64,000 bases of DNA from Cyrtodaria siliqua (taxonomy: Eukaryota; Mollusca; Bivalvia; Adapedonta; Hiatellidae). Both the position numbers and the translations under genes were made by a program. Below, one piece after another: positions 34,908 through 42,655 of this stretch (position 1 is its first letter; each line of letters begins with the position of its first letter). Location: contig JAWPHD010001280.1 of the NCBI GenBank assembly GCA_037043455.1, positions 1 through 64,000 of the forward strand, in the 5' to 3' direction. Below the pieces are notes generated by a model. The model did no database searches, was not told the DNA's origin, and worked only from the letters and a program-made list of their open reading frames with translations.

Positions 34908-35106
34908 ATGCTAAATTTGGTTCAATTTTAGTATTGGTCTATTATACTTACGACAACATTACCATTGCTTTAACTCAACTTGCATTAGTTCACGAGTGGA
35001 AAAAACTTCCCAAATTCCCTTCCCGGGACTGCGGCCCGATATGGGAGCCGCTAAATGGTTAACCCCATACCTCCGAAATCAGAACGAGGCTACTTCCTCT
35101 TATTCC
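34908..35106. repeat. DIRS inverted terminal repeat, 3' end
   Basis: From ATGCTAAATTTGG at 34908 to TTATTCC at 35106. About 165 bp (from TTACGACAACATTACCATTG) is inverted relative to 40981-41155 with a handful of mismatches. The outer 25 bp or so, not present on the other end, matches the known 3' ITR extension of DIRS elements. Confidence 0.9.
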
Positions 35107-35134
35107 GCAATTTCTAATTAAGGAGGGGTGGGAT

Positions 35135-35226
35135 TAATGTTGTCGTAAGTATAATAGACCAATACTAAAATTGAACCAAATTTAGCATATTGGTCCATTG
35201 ATAGCTTACGACAACATTACCATTGC
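35135..35226. repeat. DIRS internal complementary region (ICR)
   Basis: The first half (35135-35188) is the reverse complement of the left outer edge, ending AAATTTAGCAT. The second half (35189-35226, ATTGGTCCATTGATAGC...) is the reverse complement of the right outer edge. The junction ...GCAT|ATTGG... is the sequence expected if both ends were joined in a circle. In the DIRS model the ICR templates completion and circularisation of the cDNA. Confidence 0.88.
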
Positions 35227-35954
35227 GACTTTAACAAATTTAAAATGGGGTGGAAATAAGTAGCCTGTTATGAAAGGTAGAATGTATCAAGGGAATTTGA
35301 ACAAACTGAAACAACAAGCAAAGGGGAATGATCAAACCTGCTATAATTGCAAGAAATTAGAGCAGATTAGAACCTGCAGAAACAACTAACTAACACTCAC
35401 CCATATATAGGGGTCCTGCTTGGTTCACAATACACAAATTGACGGAGACTCCATGACATCTCCCGAAGAGGTGAAAATAACATGGTGAATGTGGCACGTG
35501 CAGTCCTATTCACAAGTACATGTAGAAGGAGTCTCTATTACACCCGTAGCCAAGTCGAAGGTATAAATGTCAATTATGGTACAGTAAACCGTCAGTCTAT
35601 CAAGAAGGTCAAGGGCAATTAAGCCCAGCACCATTGAATAATCGACAATATCAAACATATCTATCAGAAGAATATGTTTGTATTAAATCGATTGTTAATA
35701 GAAAACCAGTATCAATAAATTTCAATTAGATACTTACATAACAGCTTAAGTTTCATATAATTAACTGTATAGGTAATAAACTATAAACACAAAGTAACAT
35801 TTAACTGTGTGCGAATAGGTAAAGCAAAACAACATGCATATGGGAAAAGTAACCAGCCATAACAGTAACCATAGGTAAGGCTGGTACATGCCAAACATGC
35901 ATATGTTATAAAAGTTTGGTTCAAAACCCCGGACGTTCGTGACTTGTAGACAAC
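35227..35954. other. DIRS 3' non-coding region
   Basis: 728 bp between the recombinase stop and the ICR, with no open frame of note. It probably holds the 3' UTR and transcript end. I could not pick a specific polyadenylation signal. Confidence 0.5.
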
Positions 35955-37967
35955 CTAGTCATCTAACTGGTCGGGTAGCGAAGCTCCGATGACTGACTGG
36001 GCAGCAACCAAAGGACCCAGAGAAGCCAATTCGTTATTGAGCTGGGAACAGTCCCTTAGGTAGAATCTAACAAAGGAGTTGTCCGAATTCCAGTAGCACG
36101 CTTTAAGAATGCGGTCTAAAGGAATTGAATTAGACCATGCTAAGGATGAAGACAGAGCTCTGACTTCATGCGCTGTAGGGTTTGACCCTGGTAGATCGGT
36201 CTTTTGCACATTATAGGCCACTTTAATGGTTTCCACAATCCACCTAGAAATGGACGCTAAAGAAATTTCTTTAGTAGCGTGCAAAAAGTGTGGCAGAAAA
36301 AGCCTCTTTCTGCCCCGCCGCCATAACCTTGAACGCTCTAGGTAGATTCTTAGAGCCCTAACCGGACAGAGGCAGGCAGAATTGGTATTACCTGAGGGGG
36401 GTAGAGCCGGAATAACCAGTGGTAAGCTAGGAACCGAAGGTCGTTGGTTCTTGGCCAAAAACCCTGGAAAGAAATGTAGGGTAACTGAAGACCCGTCTGC
36501 AGCAAAGGCAATAGATTCTTCAGTCCCCAGTAAGGCATGGATCTCACTCCGTCTACGGCCCGAGGCTAGGGCTAGAAGAAAGGTAGCCTTGAGGGTAAGC
36601 TCCTTCCTACCACAGGAAACAAGAGGTTCGAAAGGAGGGCCTGCGATAGTCTTGAGAACCAACAGAAGATCCCATTTGGGAGCAACATGGGCAACTGCCG
36701 GACTCTCTATTTCTATGCTTTTAATAATATTGGAGAGGAGAGGACTATCCGAGAAATCATGCCCCGTAATTTCCTTGAGCGTGATAGAAATAGCGGAGCG
36801 ATAACCTTTAACCGAAGAAGGGGAAAGAGATTTGTCTTCAAACAAAGAGACGAGGAAGTCTGAGAGTGAAGTCAAAGAAGGATGGAGTGGATCCAATGAC
36901 CTTGAGACACACCAATCCGTCCAGAACTTGCACCGATATTCATAGAGGAAATTAGTGGAAGACCTTCTAGAGGTACAGACTCGATGGGCAACCCTTTCAG
37001 AAAAACCTGTCGCCTGCAGATGTCGTTTGATAAGAGACAGGCGTGAAGGTTGAATACTTCCGGTCTGGGATGAAGAAGTCGTGATAGGGGTTGACACAAG
37101 AGATCTAACCTGGGGGCTAGCTTCAGGGGAGGAGCCACCAGGAGAGATAGGAGAGTTGGAAACCATGGATGGCCCGACCAAAGTGGGGCTATCAAGATGA
37201 CAAGACAAGCTTCTCGCTGGATCTTCAGAAGTACCCGGGACAGCAAAGGAGGTGGAGGGAATGCATAGGCGAACAGGTCCCGCCACGGTATAGCAAGGGC
37301 GTCCACTGCCCATGCCAACGGGTCTGGTACTGGGGAGACGAAAATCGGAAGTTGGTTGTTCAACCGGGTTGCGAACAGGTCCACATGCGGGGTGTCCCAA
37401 AGACGAAAGACTTGGGACAACGTTGGAGAGTGCAGTCTCCACTCCGTCTGAATGACCTGATTCCTCCGGGATAGGGAATCCGCCAAGACATTCAGTTTCC
37501 CTGGGATAAACCGTGCTTTCAGGAAGATTCCTTCTTGGAAACACCACTGGAGGATTTCTGTTGCTAAATCTGAGAGCTTCCTGGAATGAGATCCCCCTTC
37601 CTTGTTGAGGTACGCCGCAACTGTAGTGTTGTCTGTGGCCAACAAGACCGAATGGCTTCGTATCTCTTTTAAGAAAACCTGAAGCGCCAAGAAGACTGCC
37701 TTTAGTTCCAAAAGATTGATATGGGAGGTCTTTTCGGAGAGGGTCCAGAAATCCGAGGCCTGAAGCTCTCCCAAATGGGCCCCCCAGCCCAGAAGGCTGG
37801 CGTCCGTGTACAGGTGTAAATCTGGGTCTGGAGGGTGAAGGGGAACCCTTTCCATAAGAAAAGCCGAATCTAACCACTGGAGAGTTGCTAATTTGAACCA
37901 AGGGCCTAGCTGGATTTGACATTCCCAAGATTGGGTAGCCTGATCCCACCTGTCTTTTAATGCCCAC
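35955..37967 (-). CDS. DIRS tyrosine recombinase (YR)
   Basis: This 670-codon frame carries a tyrosine recombinase in its C-terminal half. An N-terminal SAM-like region spans about 305-420 (FLYEYRCKFWTDWC, SPSSVKGYRSAI). The catalytic domain has Arg in SGRRRSEIHAL (about 471-473), H-x-x-R as HEVR (600-603), Trp626 in CYWNSDN, and the nucleophile Tyr636 in FVRFYLRD. The enzyme would insert the circular cDNA. Residues 1 to about 300 are Ser/Pro/Gly-rich and lie antiphase over the RT ORF (overlap 36872-37967). DIRS ORFs commonly overlap, but this N-terminal part may be only an open shadow frame, so the true start could be well inside. All catalytic residues appear intact. Confidence 0.88.
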   Translation of the reverse strand: MGIKRQVGSGYPILGMSNPARPLVQISNSPVVRFGFSYGKGSPSPSRPRFTPVHGRQPSGLGGPFGRASGLGFLDPLRKDLPYQSFGTKGSLLGASGFLKRDTKPFGLVGHRQHYSCGVPQQGRGISFQEALRFSNRNPPVVFPRRNLPESTVYPRETECLGGFPIPEESGHSDGVETALSNVVPSLSSLGHPACGPVRNPVEQPTSDFRLPSTRPVGMGSGRPCYTVAGPVRLCIPSTSFAVPGTSEDPARSLSCHLDSPTLVGPSMVSNSPISPGGSSPEASPQVRSLVSTPITTSSSQTGSIQPSRLSLIKRHLQATGFSERVAHRVCTSRRSSTNFLYEYRCKFWTDWCVSRSLDPLHPSLTSLSDFLVSLFEDKSLSPSSVKGYRSAISITLKEITGHDFSDSPLLSNIIKSIEIESPAVAHVAPKWDLLLVLKTIAGPPFEPLVSCGRKELTLKATFLLALASGRRRSEIHALLGTEESIAFAADGSSVTLHFFPGFLAKNQRPSVPSLPLVIPALPPSGNTNSACLCPVRALRIYLERSRLWRRGRKRLFLPHFLHATKEISLASISRWIVETIKVAYNVQKTDLPGSNPTAHEVRALSSSLAWSNSIPLDRILKACYWNSDNSFVRFYLRDCSQLNNELASLGPLVAAQSVIGASLPDQLDD

Positions 37968-38842
37968 TGTAACGGGCGTTTGTGAGTCCTGCCTTGAGGT
38001 AGGAGCTTAGACATAGATTCCATTTGACCCAAAAGGGAATGGACTTCTTGTGCTGAAGCCGAGGTTTGCAACAAGAGGGCCCCGAGGGACTCCTGTAAGT
38101 GATGGATTCTGTCCAGAGATGGGCCTACTAGAGCTTCTAGTAGAGAAAGACGAGCTCCCAGGAAATTGAAGGCCTGACAAGGGATTAGTTCCGACTTGTC
38201 CCAGTTTGGAATAAAACCTAGACCTAGAATTACTGAAAGTAGACGCTTTGAGTGAGATAGAGCCATATCTCTGGAGCTGGCTGGTTGAAGCCAATCGTCT
38301 AGGTAAGTGTGTAAACGAATACCCATGCGATGAACGTGGGCACAAACCACCTTGATCAAACGAGTGAAAACATAAGGGGCTGGAGCTAGTCCGAATGGTA
38401 GTGCTCGGAACTGATAGGTTGTCCCCTGCCAGACAAACCGAAGGTATTTCCTTGAAAAGGGATGGACGGGGACATGAAAATATGCATCTTTCAGGTCCAG
38501 GGAGGTTACCCAGTCTCCCTGCTGTAGTTCCAGCCGAATGGAATCTAGAGTTTCCATTTTGAAATGTGGAGTGACGATAAACCTGTTCAGAATTGAAAGA
38601 TCTATGATGAACCCGAAGGTTTGGCCACTACAAAGAGGCGGCTGTAAAAGCCCTTTCTTGAATGGGAGGGAAGCACTGCTTCCACTGCCTGTAACCGCAA
38701 GAGGTTTTGGATTTCCTGATCCAAGACTAGAACCTTCTCTGAATTTCGAGGAGGACCGAATCTGGCTGGAGGATGACGTGTGAGAGGAGGTTGAACATGA
38801 AACGGAATAAGATACCCGCCCCGGACCACTGAGAGTGTCCAA
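36872..38842 (-). CDS. DIRS reverse transcriptase, RNase H and Dam-like domain
   Basis: 656 codons. RT: IIDLSILNRFI (about 79), DLKDAY (116-121, catalytic Asp), LPFGLAPAPYVF, and YLDDWL (180-185). RNase H: D347 in YTDAS, E379 in LLELKA, D404 in ATDNTT and D455 in LADSLSR, a complete D-E-D-D set. Residues about 486-535 (VDLFATRLNNQLPIF, DAL, W, AFPP) resemble the phage-type Dam methyltransferase-like domain known in DIRS elements, with the DPPY-like motif degenerate. The first about 72 residues are Ser-rich and out of register. The genuine RT N terminus is in another frame (38602-39111), so a frameshift lies at about 38606-38632. The 3' end overlaps the recombinase ORF by 1,096 bp. Confidence 0.88.
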   Translation of the reverse strand: MDTLSGPGRVSYSVSCSTSSHTSSSSQIRSSSKFREGSSLGSGNPKPLAVTGSGSSASLPFKKGLLQPPLCSGQTFGFIIDLSILNRFIVTPHFKMETLDSIRLELQQGDWVTSLDLKDAYFHVPVHPFSRKYLRFVWQGTTYQFRALPFGLAPAPYVFTRLIKVVCAHVHRMGIRLHTYLDDWLQPASSRDMALSHSKRLLSVILGLGFIPNWDKSELIPCQAFNFLGARLSLLEALVGPSLDRIHHLQESLGALLLQTSASAQEVHSLLGQMESMSKLLPQGRTHKRPLQWALKDRWDQATQSWECQIQLGPWFKLATLQWLDSAFLMERVPLHPPDPDLHLYTDASLLGWGAHLGELQASDFWTLSEKTSHINLLELKAVFLALQVFLKEIRSHSVLLATDNTTVAAYLNKEGGSHSRKLSDLATEILQWCFQEGIFLKARFIPGKLNVLADSLSRRNQVIQTEWRLHSPTLSQVFRLWDTPHVDLFATRLNNQLPIFVSPVPDPLAWAVDALAIPWRDLFAYAFPPPPLLSRVLLKIQREACLVILIAPLWSGHPWFPTLLSLLVAPPLKLAPRLDLLCQPLSRLLHPRPEVFNLHACLLSNDICRRQVFLKGLPIESVPLEGLPLISSMNIGASSGRIGVSQGHWIHSILL

Positions 38843-39111
38843 GGATCTGCTATCTTTTCCCAGGCTTGACTGAAGGCAGAAAGTCTGCCGCCTGTAGGTA
38901 TTTCCGGTTTTGGAATCCTCAAGTCTAGAGGAGGACCCGAACCGGAAGGAGCCTGTGGAAAACCGGAGCGGGCAGCCCTAGGGGGCAGGGAAGCGAGAAC
39001 CTCTGCCTCTACCCCTACCCCTACCTCGACCCCCAGAATGGTACTTATCCTGTCGCTTTGGGGGACGAACTGACCTGGGTTGGCCCATAGACGAAGAAGA
39101 CTGTGGAACAA
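38602..39111 (-). pseudogene. DIRS RT N-terminal part, separated by a frameshift
   Basis: This frame begins inside the end of ORF1 and holds the pre-RT region: TGGRLSAFSQAWEKI, DPWTLSVVRGGYLIPFH, EIQNLLRLQAVEAV, and GFYSRLFVVAKPSG, which immediately precedes the RT core in related elements. It stops at 38602, while the downstream RT core continues in another frame from about 38626. The missing bridge is only a few residues, so a small deletion or insertion is likely. The alternative is a translational frameshift. The overlap with ORF1 (38978-39111) is in a different frame. Confidence 0.75.
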
Positions 39112-40849
39112 AGGGTGCAGGAGCTACTATCGGGGCCCTGCTAACCGTAGCTTGAGGGGTCGTAAACCTGTGAGGGGGTCTAGGAGGACGAACAGAAGAC
39201 AGTGCTATCTTCTGGAAAGAAGAATGCTTAACCTCTTCCCTGTAATGGGATAGCACATCTGGGAAGGAGGGACCAAAAAGAGTAGGGGAACTAATAGGTT
39301 CCACCCTAAGGCTTGCAGACAGTTGTGGATTAAGAACAGAGAGATTCAAAATCGAATCTCTCCTGACCAGACTGAAAGCCTCGGACATTCGAAGAAACAA
39401 ACCCATATTGTCAATGTTAGCTTTCACCGTGGAAAGAATATAACGTTGGAGCTCGAGAAGAGCCTCAGGAGAAGGAGAAGGATCCCTCAGAATTGAGAGG
39501 ATGCCGCACAGAAACAAGTCGATATGGGACGAAATCTGGACCCCCATACGTGCCAAACGATCTAAAGAAACAACCTCTACCAAAGGGATGGTAGCCACCG
39601 AAGGCAAGCTAGTCTTAGGTCGAAGAACCTCTTGAACCGAAGAATCTACCAATGGAGGTTCCAAAGGGAGAACAGGAGCTTGAGGCACATACATTGCACG
39701 CAAGTTACTGCAATGCTTTTTACCTGTCAGAAACTTATTAGTACGAAGGGCCCTAGGAAACTGAGGAAGTGGAGACCCTTGAACTGTTTCCGAACCTCTC
39801 ACCTCAGCCAAAAGAGAGGAAAGAAGAGAGGCAACCTGCCTACTCTGGGGTAACGCCCGGTCAGACTTAGAAGAGTCAGCCTGTACATCGAAGTAGTCCA
39901 TGGCCGAAGCACCAGCAGAGGAACTGACAGGAGCAACGACCGGAGGGCAAACTGAGGATCCCAACCTATCTCTAAGAAGGGTAATCATATCCGAGAAGGA
40001 AGGGCAAACCGCACCTTGAGAAGGTTCTTCCTGTAACTCTTCAGGAAGCTCAGAAGTAAAACTCTGAGGGGGTAAGGGAGGTTGACCAGATTGGAACAAG
40101 CCTGTGGTGGGATCCAACAGAAACCCCGAAAAAACGTCCTCTTGAGGTTGAGGGGGGAGAACATCCGAAGGAGTAGAATTCCTACGGGAACCGTGAGAAG
40201 GTGACATGCTGTGGGCGTGATCAGTTCTATGGCGAGAAGACCTAGAACGTCTAGCGCGCTTAGAACCATCTCTAGAGGAGGACCTAGACTGGTGCCTGGA
40301 CCTCTTAGAATGAGAGAGCCGGGAAGCCGAGCTCAGAAGAGACCTGAGATTGGATAGCTCCCGGGAAGACAAGTGATGACGATGCTCATGACGTCTACGA
40401 TGCTCATGACGTCTATGAGATCTACTCCTAGAACGACGTTTACGCCGGGAGTGGGACCTACCCCTATGACGAAGAGGGGAATTGCAAAAACCTGAAAATT
40501 CAGAAATATCTGACGAATTACCTGAATAATCCCGGTTACTCTTGTGCCTGGACTCTACGGAAGGTGACCTAGATGAGTTAGAGTCTGAGCTGTTCTGAGG
40601 GCCTTCCGCATACTGCTTAGGGAGAGAGTCTCTGCCACCACCGTGGGACCCCCCAGTACCTGCCAGCATCTTACTGGCAACAGGAGTGGAAGGGGAACCA
40701 GGCAGTTTCCGTCTGGGTTGGGGTTTATCCTGGGCGTAAGGGGTACTCATTTCCCCCTTCGAGCAGGACTCCCCACCCAGCGGTGGCGTGGTCACATGCG
40801 ACATGTGCGCTAAAATAGAAAAAAGTACAACAGCAAGTGCTAAACGCAC
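38978..40849 (-). CDS. DIRS ORF1 (gag-like, SR- and RG-rich)
   Basis: This 623-codon frame is the 5'-most ORF of the element. Features in order: a Ser-rich N-terminal third with an Arg/Ser and His/Arg block at about 128-165 (RRKRRSRSRSHRRHEHRRR) and further SR runs to about 220; an acidic-hydrophobic middle; a more ordered region at about 330-520; and an RG-rich C-terminal tail (GGRGRGRGRGRG). Basic SR and RG tracts suggest RNA binding or nuclear targeting, as expected for a gag-like protein. Three candidate starts exist: Met1 (40849), Met16 (40804) and Met34 (40750). The last, MSTPYAQDK, gives a more typical soluble N terminus, because the first 15 residues are hydrophobic. The frame is intact. 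No capsid fold can be assigned by eye. Confidence 0.8.
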   Translation of the reverse strand: MRLALAVVLFSILAHMSHVTTPPLGGESCSKGEMSTPYAQDKPQPRRKLPGSPSTPVASKMLAGTGGSHGGGRDSLPKQYAEGPQNSSDSNSSRSPSVESRHKSNRDYSGNSSDISEFSGFCNSPLRHRGRSHSRRKRRSRSRSHRRHEHRRRHEHRHHLSSRELSNLRSLLSSASRLSHSKRSRHQSRSSSRDGSKRARRSRSSRHRTDHAHSMSPSHGSRRNSTPSDVLPPQPQEDVFSGFLLDPTTGLFQSGQPPLPPQSFTSELPEELQEEPSQGAVCPSFSDMITLLRDRLGSSVCPPVVAPVSSSAGASAMDYFDVQADSSKSDRALPQSRQVASLLSSLLAEVRGSETVQGSPLPQFPRALRTNKFLTGKKHCSNLRAMYVPQAPVLPLEPPLVDSSVQEVLRPKTSLPSVATIPLVEVVSLDRLARMGVQISSHIDLFLCGILSILRDPSPSPEALLELQRYILSTVKANIDNMGLFLRMSEAFSLVRRDSILNLSVLNPQLSASLRVEPISSPTLFGPSFPDVLSHYREEVKHSSFQKIALSSVRPPRPPHRFTTPQATVSRAPIVAPAPFVPQSSSSMGQPRSVRPPKRQDKYHSGGRGRGRGRGRGSRFPAP

Positions 40850-40980
40850 GAACTATTAATGTAGAAAAGGTGTATAACGATAACGAAATACAAAAATAAA
40901 ATCAACAAAACACAAAACCCGTGAAAAAACACAAATTGAGCCACCCGAAATTACCTGATCCTTTCAGATTCAGACCGAGT

Positions 40981-41155
40981 GGAATAAGAGGAAGTAGCCT
41001 CGTTCTGATTTCGGAGGTATGGGGTTAACCATTTAGCGGCTCCCGTATCGGGCCGCAGTCCCGGGAAGGGTATTTGGGAAGTTTTTCCACTTGTAAACTA
41101 ATGCAAGTTGAGTTAAAGCAATGGTAATGTTGTCGTAAGCTATCAATGGACCAAT
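40981..41155. repeat. DIRS inverted terminal repeat, 5' end
   Basis: From GGAATAAGAGGAAGTAGCC at 40981 to ATCAATGGACCAAT at 41155, inverse to 34908-35106. The ORF1 start lies 132-231 bp inside it, so the promoter should be here or in the 130 bp between. Confidence 0.9.
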
Positions 41156-41589
41156 GAGGAGATATAGCTTTTCTATTCCCTGTATTTCCTATGCAAATCA
41201 CAGACAATTATGTACTATTAAACATTATTGAGTGAATACGTGCACATAACACAAATGATGTATCACAAGCTGGAACACAAAACGAATATTTGCTATTAAC
41301 ACACAGAACACTTGTTATCTTTAAACAGAATAATTATAAATGTATATAAAAGCATGTCCGGATATTTTCTGGGATTGCATTCCAAGTCTGCATGGCAACA
41401 AAGGTAAAAGATTGTTTTAAACATTCGGATTTACGTCTAGGATGTTCAATGTCTTGTTTAATGCATAATCTTAAATTATGTCTGTTATTTTCAGGAAATG
41501 TTATTTGTAAAAAAAGTAATATATATATATAAAGTGTACAAGGGGATGGTCTTGACACCTCATACATCATTGGACGTGGAAATAAACAG
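41156..41589 (-). pseudogene. LINE C-terminal fragment on the minus strand
   Basis: The minus-strand frame 41334-41618 contains NNRHNLRLCIKQDIEHPRR and then SFTFVAMQTWNAIPENIR. This is the R-x-N-L-R...P-R-R...S-F...W-N-x-I-P pattern found near the C terminus of many LINE reverse transcriptases. Only about 60 residues of that match are present, and there is no RT palm nearby, so it is a small relic. It does not match the LINE at 29832 at the word level. Confidence 0.45.
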
Positions 41590-42655
41590 GTGTGCGTGAG
41601 GGGGTATATAGGAGTCACTGTGGCGGACGGTCTGTGTCTGTCGGTCGGTCTGTTGAATCTTGTGGAGCAAACTACTAGTGTTTTAGATATGGAATTGAAA
41701 CTTTGTATACATGATCAACATGAAGGGTATATGTGCATGACACAATTTGGATGTGGCTCGCTCAATAACTTGCAGAGTTATTGCCCTTGCACTTAGGCAA
41801 AATTGCTGTATTCAGCATTTTCAATCTTGTGGAACGAACTTCTTTTACAGTTTTCAAGTTATTGAATTGAAACTTCGTATACATCAATTTTGGTGTGGCT
41901 CACTCAATTCCATGCAGAGTTATTGCCCTTGCACTTAGTCAAAATTGCTATGTTCAACATAGGCAATCTTGTGGAGCAAACTAATTCTACAGTTTTCAAG
42001 ATATTAAATTGTAACTTTGTACATGATCAAAATGAAGTGCACATGAGTGACACAATCTTTCTTTGGCTCAGTCAATACCATGCAGAGTTACTGCTCTTGA
42101 ACTTAGTCAAAATTGCTAACCCCGTGTGGTTACGGGGCAAAGAATAGGGCCACTGCAGATCCCGTTGGAGGGGAAGGCAGAGGGGTAGAACACCCCCCAA
42201 ATTCATGTTCATTTTATCATTTTTTGTTCATGCTCATTAAAGGTCTTATCATGACCCCTGCATTGTTTCAGGTGCCATCGCTCTCATATCACTAGAGCAG
42301 TGGCAGAAAAACAATAACGTGACTCCAGCATAAATGGAGTCTACAATAGAATTTGCAGCAACTCTGCAGTTCAGGGTGAGAAGGTTCTAGGCCCGTTCTC
42401 CATATTTTATCTCTATGTATATGGAGGATGAGCCTGCATGTTAATTCCTGTTAGGCGCCATATAACCTTTCATGTGTTGTTGCGCCTTAAAACCCCAATT
42501 CAATTCAATTCAAAATTGCTATTCAGCATATACCATACTGTGGAGAGAACTACTTCAACAGTTATTGAAACTGAGTACATGATCATCATGAAGTGTAGAT
42601 GTGCGTGACACAATTTTGGTGCTGCTCAGTCAATTCCATGCAGAGGGTCAGTCGG
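41590..42655 (+). mobile_element. Tandem-core element (GTCTGTCGGTCGG), interrupted by a SINE
   Basis: A GTCTGTGTCTGTCGGTCGGT stretch near 41630 precedes about four units of 170 bp (TTGTGGAGCAAACTACT, ATGCAGAGTTATTGCCCTTG, TTAGTCAAAATTGCTATTC). This is the same order as in the hairpin-headed elements, although I do not see a clear head hairpin. A SINE-like element occupies 42119-42510. Open frames in the units are incidental. Confidence 0.55.
42119..42510 (+). mobile_element. SINE-like element with 11-bp target duplication
   Basis: Flanked by CAAAATTGCTA at 42108-42118 and 42511-42521. The 5' end is a hairpin, CCCCGT...ACGGGG, instead of an obvious tRNA head. The body includes GACTCCAGCATAAATGGAGT and GCGCCATATAAC...GCGCCTTAAAACCCC, and the tail is (ATTCA)n. 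The host core sequence is continuous across the duplication. The same (ATTCA)n tail ends the SINE at 21990. Confidence 0.7.

Larger units (their letters stand above)
34908..41155 (-). mobile_element. DIRS1-type tyrosine-recombinase retrotransposon, near complete
   Basis: A 6,248-bp element codes on the minus strand. From its 5' end (41155) it has an inverted terminal repeat, ORF1, RT/RNase H/Dam-like ORF, tyrosine recombinase ORF, an internal complementary region, and the second inverted repeat with a short extra outer segment. Such elements integrate a circular DNA by recombinase and make no target duplication, and none is seen here. Edges were set by the internal complementary region, which reproduces the two outer ends joined to each other. 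One frameshift in RT is the only lesion noticed. Confidence 0.92.

Noticed and set aside
34908..35190. A separate 280-bp foldback element left of the DIRS copy
   Set aside because: Its right arm is the first half of the DIRS ICR, so the pairing is explained by DIRS structure.
36382..36804. Plus-strand ORFs of 140 and 101 codons (36382-36804, 37169-37474) within the DIRS element
   Set aside because: They are shadows opposite the recombinase and RT coding strand.
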